Shown here in pieces: positions 18,101 to 26,500 of a DNA stretch of 64,000 nt; the stretch's first letter is position 1, and every line of letters starts with the position of its first letter. The position numbers and the translations under genes were made by a program. The notes beneath the pieces were generated by a model. It did not search any database. It was given only the letters and a program-made list of their open reading frames with translations, and was not told the origin of the DNA. The stretch is from Mycobacterium sp. GA-2829. Its GTDB lineage: Bacteria; Actinomycetota; Actinomycetes; Mycobacteriales; Mycobacteriaceae. The DNA is taken from positions 1 through 64,000 of the forward strand of contig NZ_LQIT01000002.1 in assembly GCF_001499965.1 (NCBI RefSeq), in the 5' to 3' direction.

Positions 18101-19737
18101 GAGGGCTTCTCGGACTCGGTGGCGAGATAGACGGTGAACAGTCCGCGGTCGGGGATCGCGCCGCCGGAGGTGACGGCCAGCCGCTGCGCACCCGGCCGCG
18201 CGGTCAGCGTGCCGGCATCCCGGTCGTATACGAGCCGGGGCCGCAGTTCGGCGAACTCCGTCGACGGGTACTTGCCCGACAGCAGGTCCAGCGTCGCCTC
18301 GAACGCGCTGCGCGGCAGCGTCGCGAACGGCGCGCTGCGCCGCACCGCGTCGAACCAGCGGTCGGCGTCGAGGGGTTCGAGCGCCGCGGCCGCCACAGTG
18401 TGCTGAGCGAGCACGTCGAGTGGGTTGGCGGGTACGCGCATACTCTCGATCTGACCGCCGAGCATGCGCTGCACGGTGACCGCGCAGCCGATGAGGTCGG
18501 TGCGGTGTTTGGGGAACAGCACACCCTGGGAGATCTCGCCGACCTGGTGGCCGGCCCGGCCGACGCGCTGCAGACCGCTGGCCACCGATGGCGGGGACTC
18601 GACCTGGATGACGAGGTCGACCGCGCCCATGTCGATGCCGAGTTCCAGACTCGACGTGGCGACGACGGCCTTGAGCCTGCCGCTCTTCAGGTCGTCTTCG
18701 ACGATCGCGCGCTGTTCCTTGCTGACCGACCCGTGGTGGGCCTTGGCGAGCAGCGGGTCGGCCCCGAAACTCTGCCCGCTGCCCATCAACTGGGCGGGGG
18801 CCCCGCCGCCCACCTTGTCGTTGCGGCCGTCGAGTTCGGTCCCGGTGCGTTCGGCATGGATCTCGTTGAGCCGCGACGTCAACCGTTCGGCCAGCCGGCG
18901 TGAGTTCGCGAACACGATCGAGGAGCGGTGCGCCTCGACCAGGTCGACGATCTGCTCCTCGACGTCGGGCCAGATCGTGTTGTTCTCGAGGTCGGCCATA
19001 TCGGGCACCGGCACGTGCACCGACAGGTCGAAGGTCTTGGCGGCCGGCGGGGCCACGATGGTCGTCGGGGCGTGGCCGGACAGGAACCGGGCCACCTCCT
19101 CGGGCGGGCGCACGGTCGCGGACAGCCCGATGCGCTGCGCGGGCCGGTCCATCAGCTGGTCGAGCCGTTCCAGCGACAGCGCCAGATGCGCGCCGCGCTT
19201 GGTGGCCGCCAGGGCGTGCACCTCGTCGACGATGACGGTCTCCACCTCGGCGAGGGTGTCGCGCGCCGCTGACGTCAACATCAGGAACAGCGATTCGGGC
19301 GTGGTGATGAGGATGTCGGGCGGCCGGGTGACGAGTTCACGGCGCTGCGCGGGCGTGGTGTCCCCGGAGCGCACGCCGACGCTGATGCTCGGCGGGGTCT
19401 GGCCGTGTCGTTCGGCCACCCTGGCGATGCCGGTCAGCGGGGTGCGCAGGTTGCGCTCGACGTCGACGGCGAGCGCCTTGAGCGGGGAGACGTACAGCAC
19501 CCGGGTGCCCGCGCCGACGGGCCGCGGTTCCGAGGACGCCAGCCGGTCGATGGCCGACAGGAACGCCGCGAGCGTCTTACCGGATCCGGTCGGGGCGATG
19601 ACCAGCGTGTTGTCCCCGTCGGCGATGGCCGACCAGGCCTGCGCCTGGGCCGGGGTGGGTTCGACGAAGGTGCCCGCGAACCACTCCCGGGTCAGCGGAC
19701 TGAACCGGGAGAAACCGTCGGCGGGTTGTGGCGTCAT
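15175..19737 (-). CDS. lhr: Lhr-type superfamily 2 DNA helicase
   Basis: About 1520 residues, the full length of bacterial long Lhr. The N-terminal helicase core has the Q-motif region PTPAQAQAW, Walker A APTGSGKT, Walker B VIVDEVHA, motif III LSATVRPPEE, and motif VI QRVGRAGHQ. The long C-terminal half includes the winged-helix and large Lhr-CTD domains. Lhr is a 3'-to-5' ssDNA-dependent ATPase and DNA:RNA-preferring helicase induced by DNA damage in mycobacteria. The ATG at 19737 is chosen since homologues begin close to FSRFSPLTREWF; ATG 19746 or TTG 19767 are alternatives. Confidence 0.93.
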   Translation of the reverse strand: MTPQPADGFSRFSPLTREWFAGTFVEPTPAQAQAWSAIADGDNTLVIAPTGSGKTLAAFLSAIDRLASSEPRPVGAGTRVLYVSPLKALAVDVERNLRTPLTGIARVAERHGQTPPSISVGVRSGDTTPAQRRELVTRPPDILITTPESLFLMLTSAARDTLAEVETVIVDEVHALAATKRGAHLALSLERLDQLMDRPAQRIGLSATVRPPEEVARFLSGHAPTTIVAPPAAKTFDLSVHVPVPDMADLENNTIWPDVEEQIVDLVEAHRSSIVFANSRRLAERLTSRLNEIHAERTGTELDGRNDKVGGGAPAQLMGSGQSFGADPLLAKAHHGSVSKEQRAIVEDDLKSGRLKAVVATSSLELGIDMGAVDLVIQVESPPSVASGLQRVGRAGHQVGEISQGVLFPKHRTDLIGCAVTVQRMLGGQIESMRVPANPLDVLAQHTVAAAALEPLDADRWFDAVRRSAPFATLPRSAFEATLDLLSGKYPSTEFAELRPRLVYDRDAGTLTARPGAQRLAVTSGGAIPDRGLFTVYLATESEKPSRVGELDEEMVYESRPGDVISLGATSWRITEITHDRVLVIPAPGQPARLPFWRGDGVGRPAELGAAVGAFTGELAALGADAFAERCRTMGFNDYATDNLFRLLDDQKQATGTVPTDTTFVVERFRDELGDWRIILHSPYGLRVHGPLALAVGRRLRERYGIDEKPTASDDGIIVRLPDTDFDGGATSFAELFVFDADEIEPLVTAEVGGSALFASRFRECAARALLLPRRNPGKRSPLWHQRQRAAQLLDVARKYPDFPIVLEAVRECLQDVYDVPALVEVMHRIAQRRLRVVEVETTTPSPFAASLLFGYVGAFMYEGDSPLAERRAAALSLDSTLLAELLGRVELRELLDADVIAATGRQLQHLAEDRRAKDAEGVADLLRLLGPLTVEEIAERATTDDVGGWLEALRSAKRVVTVSYAGRTWWVAIEDVGLLRDGVGIAVPVGVPISFLDPVVDPLGELIGRYARTHGPFTTAEAAARFGLGLRVTGDVLGRMTVDGRLVRGEFTDAPSGDPAGTEQWCDGDVLKILRRRSLAALRAQVEPVSTTAYARFLPAWQHVGSTHSAGIDGLASALDQLAGVPIPASAVEPLVLSQRVRDYQPAMLDELLAGGEFMWSGTGQIGGGDGWIAFHHAEAAPLTLTAPVELEFTDTHRAIMEILGAGGAYFFRQLAGGDSETFKTALWELIWAGWVTGDTFAPVRAMLSGSRRSTGRRGAPAHRQRARPPRLSSYSIAHAQTRTSDPTVAGRWSAMPPAEPDSTVRAHFSAELLLNRHGVLTKGAAVAEGVPGGFAMLYKVLKAFEETGRCQRGYFVESLGGAQFAVASTVDRLRTYLDEVDQDRREYNAVVLAAADPANPYGAALPWPVRTPDGEAEGSHRPGRKAGALVALVDGELAWFLERGGRSLLSFTDDADAQLAAAAALADLVGRGRVQTLLVEKVNGVGVLEPGQGGVRAAVQDALTGAGFSRTPRGLRLR

Positions 19738-19844
19738 CTCCACCATGGTGCCGGGTACCCCCGACAAGTGCCCCGCGCCGCCCAGCGTCGGGTTCTGTCA
19801 CGGGTCGGACAGAAACGCGTGGCACACCCCGACGCTCGACGGTG

Positions 19845-20636
19845 CTACCCCAACAGCGACCGCTGGTAGCGCCGCATCCCCGCGATCCACCGATCGTGGT
19901 CGGCCGCCTTGCCCGCCAGCATGTCGCGCACCTCGGGGTGGGGGAGCACCAGGAAGCGGCCGTCGCGCACGGCGGCGACGGTCTGCTCGGCCACCTCTGC
20001 CGGGCTGAGCACGGTGCCCGCGCTGACCACCGAGTTCCCGCTCAGCCGCGCGTCGGGGTCAGGTGCGTCGCGGACCGCGTCGAGCAGCGGGGTGTCGACA
20101 CCCATCGGGCACACGCACGTCACGCCGATCCCGTCGTCGCCGTAGGTCACCGCCAGCCATTCGGCGAAGCCCACGGCGGCGTGCTTGCTCACCGCATACC
20201 CGGCCGCACCGAGCTGGGTGAGCAGGCCGGCCGCCGACGCGACGGCGACGAAGTGGCCGCGGCCGCGGGCCTGCCACTGCGGCACCAGCAGCATCGCGGC
20301 GCGGATGTGGGCGCGCACGTTCACCTCGAGGATCCGGTCCCAGTCCGCCTCGGTGCCCAGCCCTGGGGCACCCATGATCCCGGCGTTGGCGACGAAGACG
20401 TCCACCGGTTCGGCGATCATCGCTGCGATGTCGTCGGCCGAGCCCGCGTCCGCGTGCAGGGTGGTGACGGCCGCCCCGGTCGACGTCAGCCGCTGCGCGG
20501 TGGCGGCGAGTCCGGCGTCGTCGACGTCGCCGAGCACCAACCGCGCCGCCCCCGCGGCGGCGAACGACTCGGCCAGCGCGCGCCCGATACCCGAACCCGC
20601 CCCGGTGATCGCCACGACGCTGTTGTCGATGTCCAT
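19845..20636 (-). CDS. SDR-family oxidoreductase
   Basis: A 263-residue classical SDR. It has TGAGSGIGRALAESFAAAGA as the cofactor loop (residues 11-18 core), VANAGIMG near residue 83, and the catalytic serine, tyrosine and lysine in SAAGLL...GYAVSKHA (about 133-151). The aspartate in LGDVDD after strand 2 suggests NAD. A long C-terminal part ends with DHDRWIAGMRRYQ, common in mycobacterial SDRs of unknown substrate. It has its own ATG and a 107-bp gap from lhr. No operon partner is evident. Confidence 0.85.
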   Translation of the reverse strand: MDIDNSVVAITGAGSGIGRALAESFAAAGAARLVLGDVDDAGLAATAQRLTSTGAAVTTLHADAGSADDIAAMIAEPVDVFVANAGIMGAPGLGTEADWDRILEVNVRAHIRAAMLLVPQWQARGRGHFVAVASAAGLLTQLGAAGYAVSKHAAVGFAEWLAVTYGDDGIGVTCVCPMGVDTPLLDAVRDAPDPDARLSGNSVVSAGTVLSPAEVAEQTVAAVRDGRFLVLPHPEVRDMLAGKAADHDRWIAGMRRYQRSLLG

Positions 20637-20718
20637 GGGCCGATCCTGTCGAACCCGCGTCGATCAAGCACCGCCCGGGTGCACCATGGGGTCATCCGAC
20701 CGGGAAGGCAGGAATGCG

Positions 20719-21057
20719 ATGAACATCGTCGGAGGTGCGGTCCGCCTGGTCACCGAAACCGCCAACGCGACCGCCGCGGCCGCCGGCGCCGTCGGCGGCG
20801 CGGCCGTCAACGGAGTGGTCGGCGGTGTGCAGGGCGCGGCGAGCGGGGTGCGGCAGGGTTTGAGCAGCGGCAGCCACTCCACACCCGCGGCGCTGCTGAC
20901 CCTGGGCGCGGTGGGCGCGGCCGGGCTGGTGGAATGGCCGGTGCTGGTGGCCGTCGGCGGCACCGCGCTGCTGGCCCGCGAACTCGGACGCTCCGGCGCC
21001 GACCCCGCACCGGTCGAGCCGGCGAGCCGTCCGCGCAAGAAGGCCCGCAGCGGCTAG
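20719..21057 (+). CDS. Small alanine/glycine-rich membrane-associated protein
   Basis: 112 residues. The first 55 are a low-complexity amphipathic stretch (TETANATAAAAGAVGG...) with no charged core. Then comes one or two hydrophobic segments, TLGAVGAAGLVEWPVLVAVGGTALLARELG, and a basic tail PRKKARSG. The segment VEWPVLVAVGGTAL is very like VEWPVAVAIGAGHAL in the small gene next to the P-type ATPase at 23.2 kb, so the two are probably related. SD GGAAGGCAGGA precedes the ATG. Function unknown. Confidence 0.6.
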   Translation: MNIVGGAVRLVTETANATAAAAGAVGGAAVNGVVGGVQGAASGVRQGLSSGSHSTPAALLTLGAVGAAGLVEWPVLVAVGGTALLARELGRSGADPAPVEPASRPRKKARSG

Positions 21058-22622
21058 CCGAAGTGCACGCCTTGCGCCAGCGGCAACTCGGTGGAGTAGT
21101 TGACCGTGTTGGTGGCGCGCCGCATGTAGGCCTTCCACGCGTCGGACCCGGATTCGCGGCCGCCGCCGGTCTGCTTCTCCCCGCCGAACGCCCCGCCGAT
21201 CTCGGCACCCGAGGTGCCGATGTTGACGTTCGCGATACCGCAGTCCGACCCGTCGGCGGCCAGGAAGCGTTCGGCCTCCCGCATGTCCATGGTGAAGATC
21301 GCCGACGAAAGACCTTGTGGCACCTCATTGTTCAGCGCGATTGCCTCGTCGAGGTCGTCGTAGGTCAACACGTAGAGGATCGGGGCGAACGTCTCGGCGT
21401 GCACGACCGCGGTCTGGGCGGGCATCCGCACCACCGCCGGGGTGACGTAGTACGACGTGTCGCCCGTCTCCCCGTCGAACATCCGGCGCTCACCGCCGAT
21501 CACCTCACCGCCGTCGGCGCGTGCGGTCTCGAGGGCGGCGACCATGTCGCGGTAGGCGGTCTCGTGGATGAGCGGGCCGACCAGCGTCCCGTCCGTTGAC
21601 GGATCACCAACGGGCAGTTGGCGATACGCGGCGGCGATCCGCTCGACGAGTTCATCGGCCACCGACCGGTGTGCGATCAGCCGGCGCAGCGTCGTACAGC
21701 GCTGTCCGGCGGTACCCGCCGCCGAGAACACGATGGCCCGCACCGCGAGGTCGAGGTCCGCCGACGGCGTGACGATTGCGGCGTTGTTGCCGCCGAGTTC
21801 GAGCAGCGCCTTGCCAAAGCGCTGCGCCACCCGGGGCCCCACCTGCCGACCCATCCGCACCGAGCCCGTCGCCGACAGCAGCGCGACGCGCGGATCGTCG
21901 ACCAGCGCCTCGCCCACCTCCCGGCCACCGAGGACCAGCCCGGCGACCGCGGCCGGTGCGCCGACGTCGGCGGCCGCCCGCTGCGCCAGGGCCTGACAGG
22001 CGATCGCGGTGAGCGGGGTGAGTTCGGACGGCTTCCACACGACCGTGTCGCCGCACACCAGCGCCACCGCGGTGTTCCACGACCACACCGCGACCGGGAA
22101 GTTGAACGCGGTGATCACCCCGACCACGCCGAGCGGATGCCAGGTCTCCATGAGCCGGTGGCCGGGGCGCTCGGAGGCGATCGTCTTGCCGTACAGCTGA
22201 CGCGACAGGCCGACCGCGAACTGGCAGATGTCGATCATCTCCTGCACCTCGCCGAGCGCCTCGGAGGTGATCTTGCCCGCCTCGACGGTGACCAGTGTCG
22301 CCAGCGCGGCCTTGTGTTCGGTGAGCAGTTCGCCCAGGCGGGCCACCAGCGCGCCGCGTACCGGGGCCGGGGTGGTGCGCCACTGCGTGAAGGCCTCGGC
22401 GGCGGCGGCGATCGTGGCGTCGGTCTGCGCGGGCGACATCTCGGCGACGGTGAACAGCACCTCACCGGTGATCGGCGTACTGGCGGGCAGCCCGGCCTCC
22501 CCGGGACCGCCCAGCGCTGTGGTGGCGCCGATCGCGTCGAGTGCGCCGCGGACGCGGACCCTGAGCTCGTCGGCGGTCGGCAGCACGCCGGACGCGGTGG
22601 GGGGGGCGGAGGTGGCGGTCAT
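21054..22622 (-). CDS. pcd: L-piperidine-6-carboxylate (aminoadipate semialdehyde) dehydrogenase
   Basis: A 522-residue aldehyde dehydrogenase. The NAD-binding region has ITAFNFPVAVWSWN and WKPSELTPLTA. The glutamate base lies in LLELGGNNAAI and the catalytic cysteine in GTAGQRCTTLRRL. The length and the N in ELGGNN match the Pcd/AmaB (ALDH7) group and Rv3293. It oxidises the cyclised product of the Lat reaction to L-2-aminoadipate, the second step of lysine degradation by this route. It is divergent from lrpA, its likely regulator. Confidence 0.9.
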   Translation of the reverse strand: MTATSAPPTASGVLPTADELRVRVRGALDAIGATTALGGPGEAGLPASTPITGEVLFTVAEMSPAQTDATIAAAAEAFTQWRTTPAPVRGALVARLGELLTEHKAALATLVTVEAGKITSEALGEVQEMIDICQFAVGLSRQLYGKTIASERPGHRLMETWHPLGVVGVITAFNFPVAVWSWNTAVALVCGDTVVWKPSELTPLTAIACQALAQRAAADVGAPAAVAGLVLGGREVGEALVDDPRVALLSATGSVRMGRQVGPRVAQRFGKALLELGGNNAAIVTPSADLDLAVRAIVFSAAGTAGQRCTTLRRLIAHRSVADELVERIAAAYRQLPVGDPSTDGTLVGPLIHETAYRDMVAALETARADGGEVIGGERRMFDGETGDTSYYVTPAVVRMPAQTAVVHAETFAPILYVLTYDDLDEAIALNNEVPQGLSSAIFTMDMREAERFLAADGSDCGIANVNIGTSGAEIGGAFGGEKQTGGGRESGSDAWKAYMRRATNTVNYSTELPLAQGVHFG

Positions 22623-22698
22623 TGTTGTCCCTGTCCTGATCGGTCGTCGGTGATGAGTTTCTCGGTGTCGTATGCGTTTCGGGGGTGGTGGGCTCGGC

Positions 22699-22704
22699 TA
22701 CAGT
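22699..22704 (+). promoter_or_regulatory. Candidate -10 box for a leaderless lrpA mRNA
   Basis: TACAGT fits the mycobacterial -10 consensus TANNNT and ends six bases before the lrpA ATG. The start of transcription would therefore fall on the A of the ATG. No clear -35 or Shine-Dalgarno sequence is present. Confidence 0.45.
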
Positions 22705-22710
22705 GCGCGC

Positions 22711-23190
22711 ATGGGTGAACCCGACGAGCACCCGCATTCACCTGCGCCGCTCGATGAGATCGATCGCATACTGGCGCGTGAACTCGTGACCGACGGGCGG
22801 GCCACGCTCGCACATCTGGCGGCCAGCGCGGGATTGTCGGTGTCGGCGGTGCAGTCACGGGTGCGGCGGTTGGAGGCGCGGGGTGTCGTCACCGGATACC
22901 AGGCGAAGCTGAGCCCGGAAGCGGTCGGACACCAGCTGTCGGCGTTCGTCGCGATCACCCCTCTCGACCCGTCTCAACCCGATGATGCTCCCGCACGGCT
23001 CGAACACATAGCGGAGATCGAGTCCTGCCACTCGGTGGCCGGCGACGAGAGCTACGTGCTGCTGGTGCGGGTGGGTTCGGCACGTGCGCTCGAGGATCTG
23101 CTGCAGCAGATCCGGACAGCGGCGAACGTGCGAACCCGAAGCACGATCATCCTACAGACATTTTACGAGGGTCGACAGCACGTACCGTAA
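22711..23190 (+). CDS. lrpA: Lrp/AsnC-family regulator of lysine degradation (LrpA, Rv3291c-like)
   Basis: 159 residues. The N-terminal helix-turn-helix is visible as ILARELVTDGRATLAHLAASAGLS then VSAVQSRVRRLEARGV. The C-terminal RAM domain has the alpha/beta pattern ending in TIILQTFYE. In M. tuberculosis the orthologue is next to lat and is known as a lysine-responsive feast/famine regulator of it. Here it is divergent from pcd, with lat about 4.8 kb away beyond the P-type ATPase. It probably controls both. Confidence 0.9.
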   Translation: MGEPDEHPHSPAPLDEIDRILARELVTDGRATLAHLAASAGLSVSAVQSRVRRLEARGVVTGYQAKLSPEAVGHQLSAFVAITPLDPSQPDDAPARLEHIAEIESCHSVAGDESYVLLVRVGSARALEDLLQQIRTAANVRTRSTIILQTFYEGRQHVP

Positions 23191-23202
23191 GTTTTACGGC
23201 TG

Positions 23203-23514
23203 TTAGCCCGTTTGGTGCGGATTTTCCCGACGCTGACTGACCAGGGCGTGGCCCGCACCGATCGCCACGGCCACCGGCCACTCCACCAGTTCCACCGCCA
23301 CCAGACCCGCCAGCGCCGCGTAGAAGGCGAGTTGATCCGGCCGCGGGATCGGCACCCGCCCGAGCAGCGGCAGCGTGACCGCGAACCGTTCGGCACCGGC
23401 CACCCGGGCCGCGACGTCACGGTGCGATGGGGCGCCGGACACCTCGCCGGACACCTCGCCGGCCACCTCTTCGTCACCCTTCGTTTCCCGGGCGGCTCTA
23501 GCGTCGTGAGTCAT
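23203..23514 (-). CDS. Small protein paired with the P-type ATPase
   Basis: 103 residues starting at an ATG 8 bp after the ATPase stop codon, so co-transcribed with it. The first 35 residues are hydrophilic with a repeated EVSGEVSG element. Then comes AERFAVTLPLLGRVPIP and a hydrophobic segment LAFYAALAGLVAVELVEWPVAVAIGAGHAL, followed by a short basic tail. The gene at 20719 shares the VEWPV hydrophobic core. Small membrane partners are known for other mycobacterial P-type ATPases (PacL/DUF1490 proteins), but I do not see their metal-binding tail here. A helper role is inferred from position. Confidence 0.65.
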   Translation of the reverse strand: MTHDARAARETKGDEEVAGEVSGEVSGAPSHRDVAARVAGAERFAVTLPLLGRVPIPRPDQLAFYAALAGLVAVELVEWPVAVAIGAGHALVSQRRENPHQTG

Positions 23515-23521
23515 GGGGAAC

Positions 23522-26500
23522 CTACTTGCCGACCTGGTGCGCAGCAGCGGCCAGGATGCGCTCCTCGGCGGCGCCGTCCGGGTCCTCACGCCGCCGTTCA
23601 CCGAGATCTACACCGTCCTGGTCCGCGCCGGGGTCATCGAGATCGTCGACTGACACTGTGCCGGTGAGGCGTTCGAGCACCGCGGGCGCGAGTGCGGACA
23701 GCGCCGTCGCCCCCGCCGCGGCCAGGAACGCCTGACTCCACGCGAACGGCCCCACCGGGGTGCAGCCGAACAGCTGGCTGATCACCGGCGTGCTGATGAT
23801 CCCGATCATCGTCGCGAAGGTGGCGACGTTGGTCGCGACCACCAGCGGCGCGTGGGAGTCCAGCAGCGTCTGCAGCATCTGCGTGGACACCAGACCGATG
23901 AGTGCGGCGGTGGCCGCGCGCCGCGGGGTCCCGGTGACGCTGGCCATCAGCCAGGCCGCCGTCGCCCCCGTCGTGGTGGCCGCACCGCGGATCCCGATCG
24001 CCCGCCACATCGCGGCCTCGTCGCGGTCGGCGGTGCCGTTCTCGGCCTGCGGGCTGACCGCCAGCGCGGCGGCGGGCAACGCGTCGGTGAGCATGTTGAC
24101 CAGCAGCATCTGTCGGGCGTTGAGCACCGACCGGCCGGTGAGCAGGCTGCTGATCAACGCGAAGCACACCTCACCGGCGTTGCCGCCCAACAACACCGAC
24201 ACCGCCGACTGCACGCGCCGCCACAGCTGGTTGCCCTCGTCGATCGCGTCGAGCAGCGCCTCGATGTGCCCGTCGAGCAGCATGACGTCGGCGGCGGTGC
24301 GCGCCGGGTCGCTACCCGCGGCGGCCACCCCGATCCCGACGCTGGCCGCGCGGATCGCCGCGGCGTCGTTGGCGCCGTCACCGACCATCGCGGTCACCAC
24401 ACCGCCGGCCTCGAGCGCCTGGACGACGTCGACCTTGTGCTCCGGGGTCATCCGCGCGAACACCGCGCGCTCGGCCACCGCGGTGGCGCGCTCGTCGGCC
24501 GACATGTTCTCCCACTCGTCGCCGGTGACCACCTCGTCGGGAGTGACGTCGAGCCCGAGGTCGCCGGCCACCACGGCGGCGGTGACGGGATGGTCGCCGG
24601 TGATCAGCCGCACGCCGATGCCCTGGTCGTCGAGGGCGCGCAGCAGATCCCGCGCGGCGGGTCGCGGCGTGTCGGCCAGTCCGACCGCACCCACCGGCCG
24701 CAGGTTGCTCGCGCACAGCCTCTCCAGCCGTTCGGGGTCTTGGGCGGCCGCGCACGCGTCGGTGTCGCTGAGGTCGCATTCGGCGACGGCGAGCACGCGC
24801 AGGCCCTGCGCGGTCATCTCGTCGAACAACGCGGTGAGCGCGGTGCCGTCTTCGGCCAACGCGGCGGCGATCCGCTCGGGTGCCCCCTTGATCGTGAGCC
24901 GGTTGCCGGTCAGTGTCGCGGCGTACGGACGGCCGGACTGGAACGGCAGCACCGCATCGGGTTCGCGCGTCCCGGCCTCGGGATCCGCACCGCCCGCGGC
25001 GCGCAGGATCGCGTCGTCGGTGGCGTGTTCGGTGCGCTCACCGTTGCGGACGACGACGGTGCTGGCCGCCTTGGTCAGCACGTCGGCCTCGGTGTAGCCC
25101 GCGACCGGACGTAATGCCTTGACCTGCAGGCGGTTCTCGCTCAGCGTGCCGGTCTTGTCGAAGCACACCACCTGTACGCGCGCCAGCGCCTCGACCGAGT
25201 GCGGGTTGCGGATCAGCACCGACTCCCCGGACAGCCGCTGTGCGGCGGCCAACTGGGCCAGCGTGGCGACCAGGGGCAGCCCCTCGGGCACGGCGGCCAC
25301 CATCACCCCGACGGCGCTGGCCGCCGATTCCCGCAGCGGGGTGCGCCGCAATGCGGACAGCAGTCCGACGAACGCACCGCCGGCCAGGCTCCACGGCAGC
25401 ATGCGCCCGGTGATCCGGCGCAGCTGTGCCTGCAGGCCGATCTCCCGCGACTTCGACGGCGCCATCGCCAGCGCGCGCTGCATCTCCGAGCGGGCGCCGA
25501 CCGCGGTCACGATCCCGACCGCACGGCCCGCGACCACCGTGGACCCGGCGTAGAGCATGCAGACCCGTTCGGCCAGCGGGGCTCCCGGCGCCGGGTCGGT
25601 CTCCTTGGCCACCGGCAACGACTCACCGGTCAGCGACGATTCGTCGACCTCGACGGTGTGCGCCTCGATCAGCCGGACGTCGGCGGGCACGACCTCACCG
25701 GAGCGCACCTCGATCACGTCGCCGGGCTGCAGTCGGTTGGCCGGGATCTCCTCGTCCCCGTCGGCCTCGGTGTCGCCGAGCCTGCGGCGGGCGGGCGGAT
25801 CCTGCACCGCCAGCAGCCGCCGCAGGGTGCGTTCGGCGTGCAGCTGTTGTTCGGCGGTCAACGCGGCGTTGCCGAGCACCACCCCGCCGACGAGCGCGGC
25901 GTCGAACGGTGACCCGAGCAGCGCGCTGGCCATCGCACCGGTGGCCAGGATCGGGGTGAGCGGGTCGGCCAGGTTGGCGCGCACCTCCCCGACGAAGTCG
26001 GTGGCGTAGGACCACAGGGCCGCAACGGGTTCGGGGACGAGAGTGCGGTCGCTCCGGTCGTCGGCGGAGCGGTCGCGCCGGGGGAGCAGGTCGGCGACCT
26101 CGTCTTTGGGCAGCGCATGCCACTCGTGCGCGGGTTCGGCGCCGGGTAAGGGGTCGCGGAAGACCCGGTTGCCCGCCGTGGCGCCGGAGAGCAGACCCGC
26201 CATCGCGCCGGCGTGCGCCGACAACGGACCGCTGCCCGGCACGCCGGGAATGAGCATCAGCGCGCCGACCGAGGAACTCGACAGCGACAGCTCGACGCCC
26301 TTCTCGCTCGCCGCCCGCGCGGCGGGCAGGGCGTGCAGTATCCGCCACGCGCCGGTCAGGTCGTCGACGAACAGGTCGGCGCTCCACGGCGGCGGTCGGC
26401 CTTCGCGGAGCACGCCGACGGTGACGTCGGCCGCGTGCGGGGTGGTCATGTCGGCGGTGGTGATGAGCAGGACGGTGGCGCCCGCGTCCTTCGCGGCGGC

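Noticed and set aside
13678..18903. Very long open frame on the plus strand opposite nei, narK and lhr
   Set aside because: It has no recognisable domain and is rich in Arg, Gly, His and Pro as expected for the complement of GC-rich genes; the minus-strand genes there have full helicase, glycosylase and transporter motifs.
23203..23514. Reading the small gene after ctpI as a PacL/DUF1490 protein
   Set aside because: The family's Asp/His metal-binding tail and N-terminal helix are not present; only position and a single hydrophobic segment agree.
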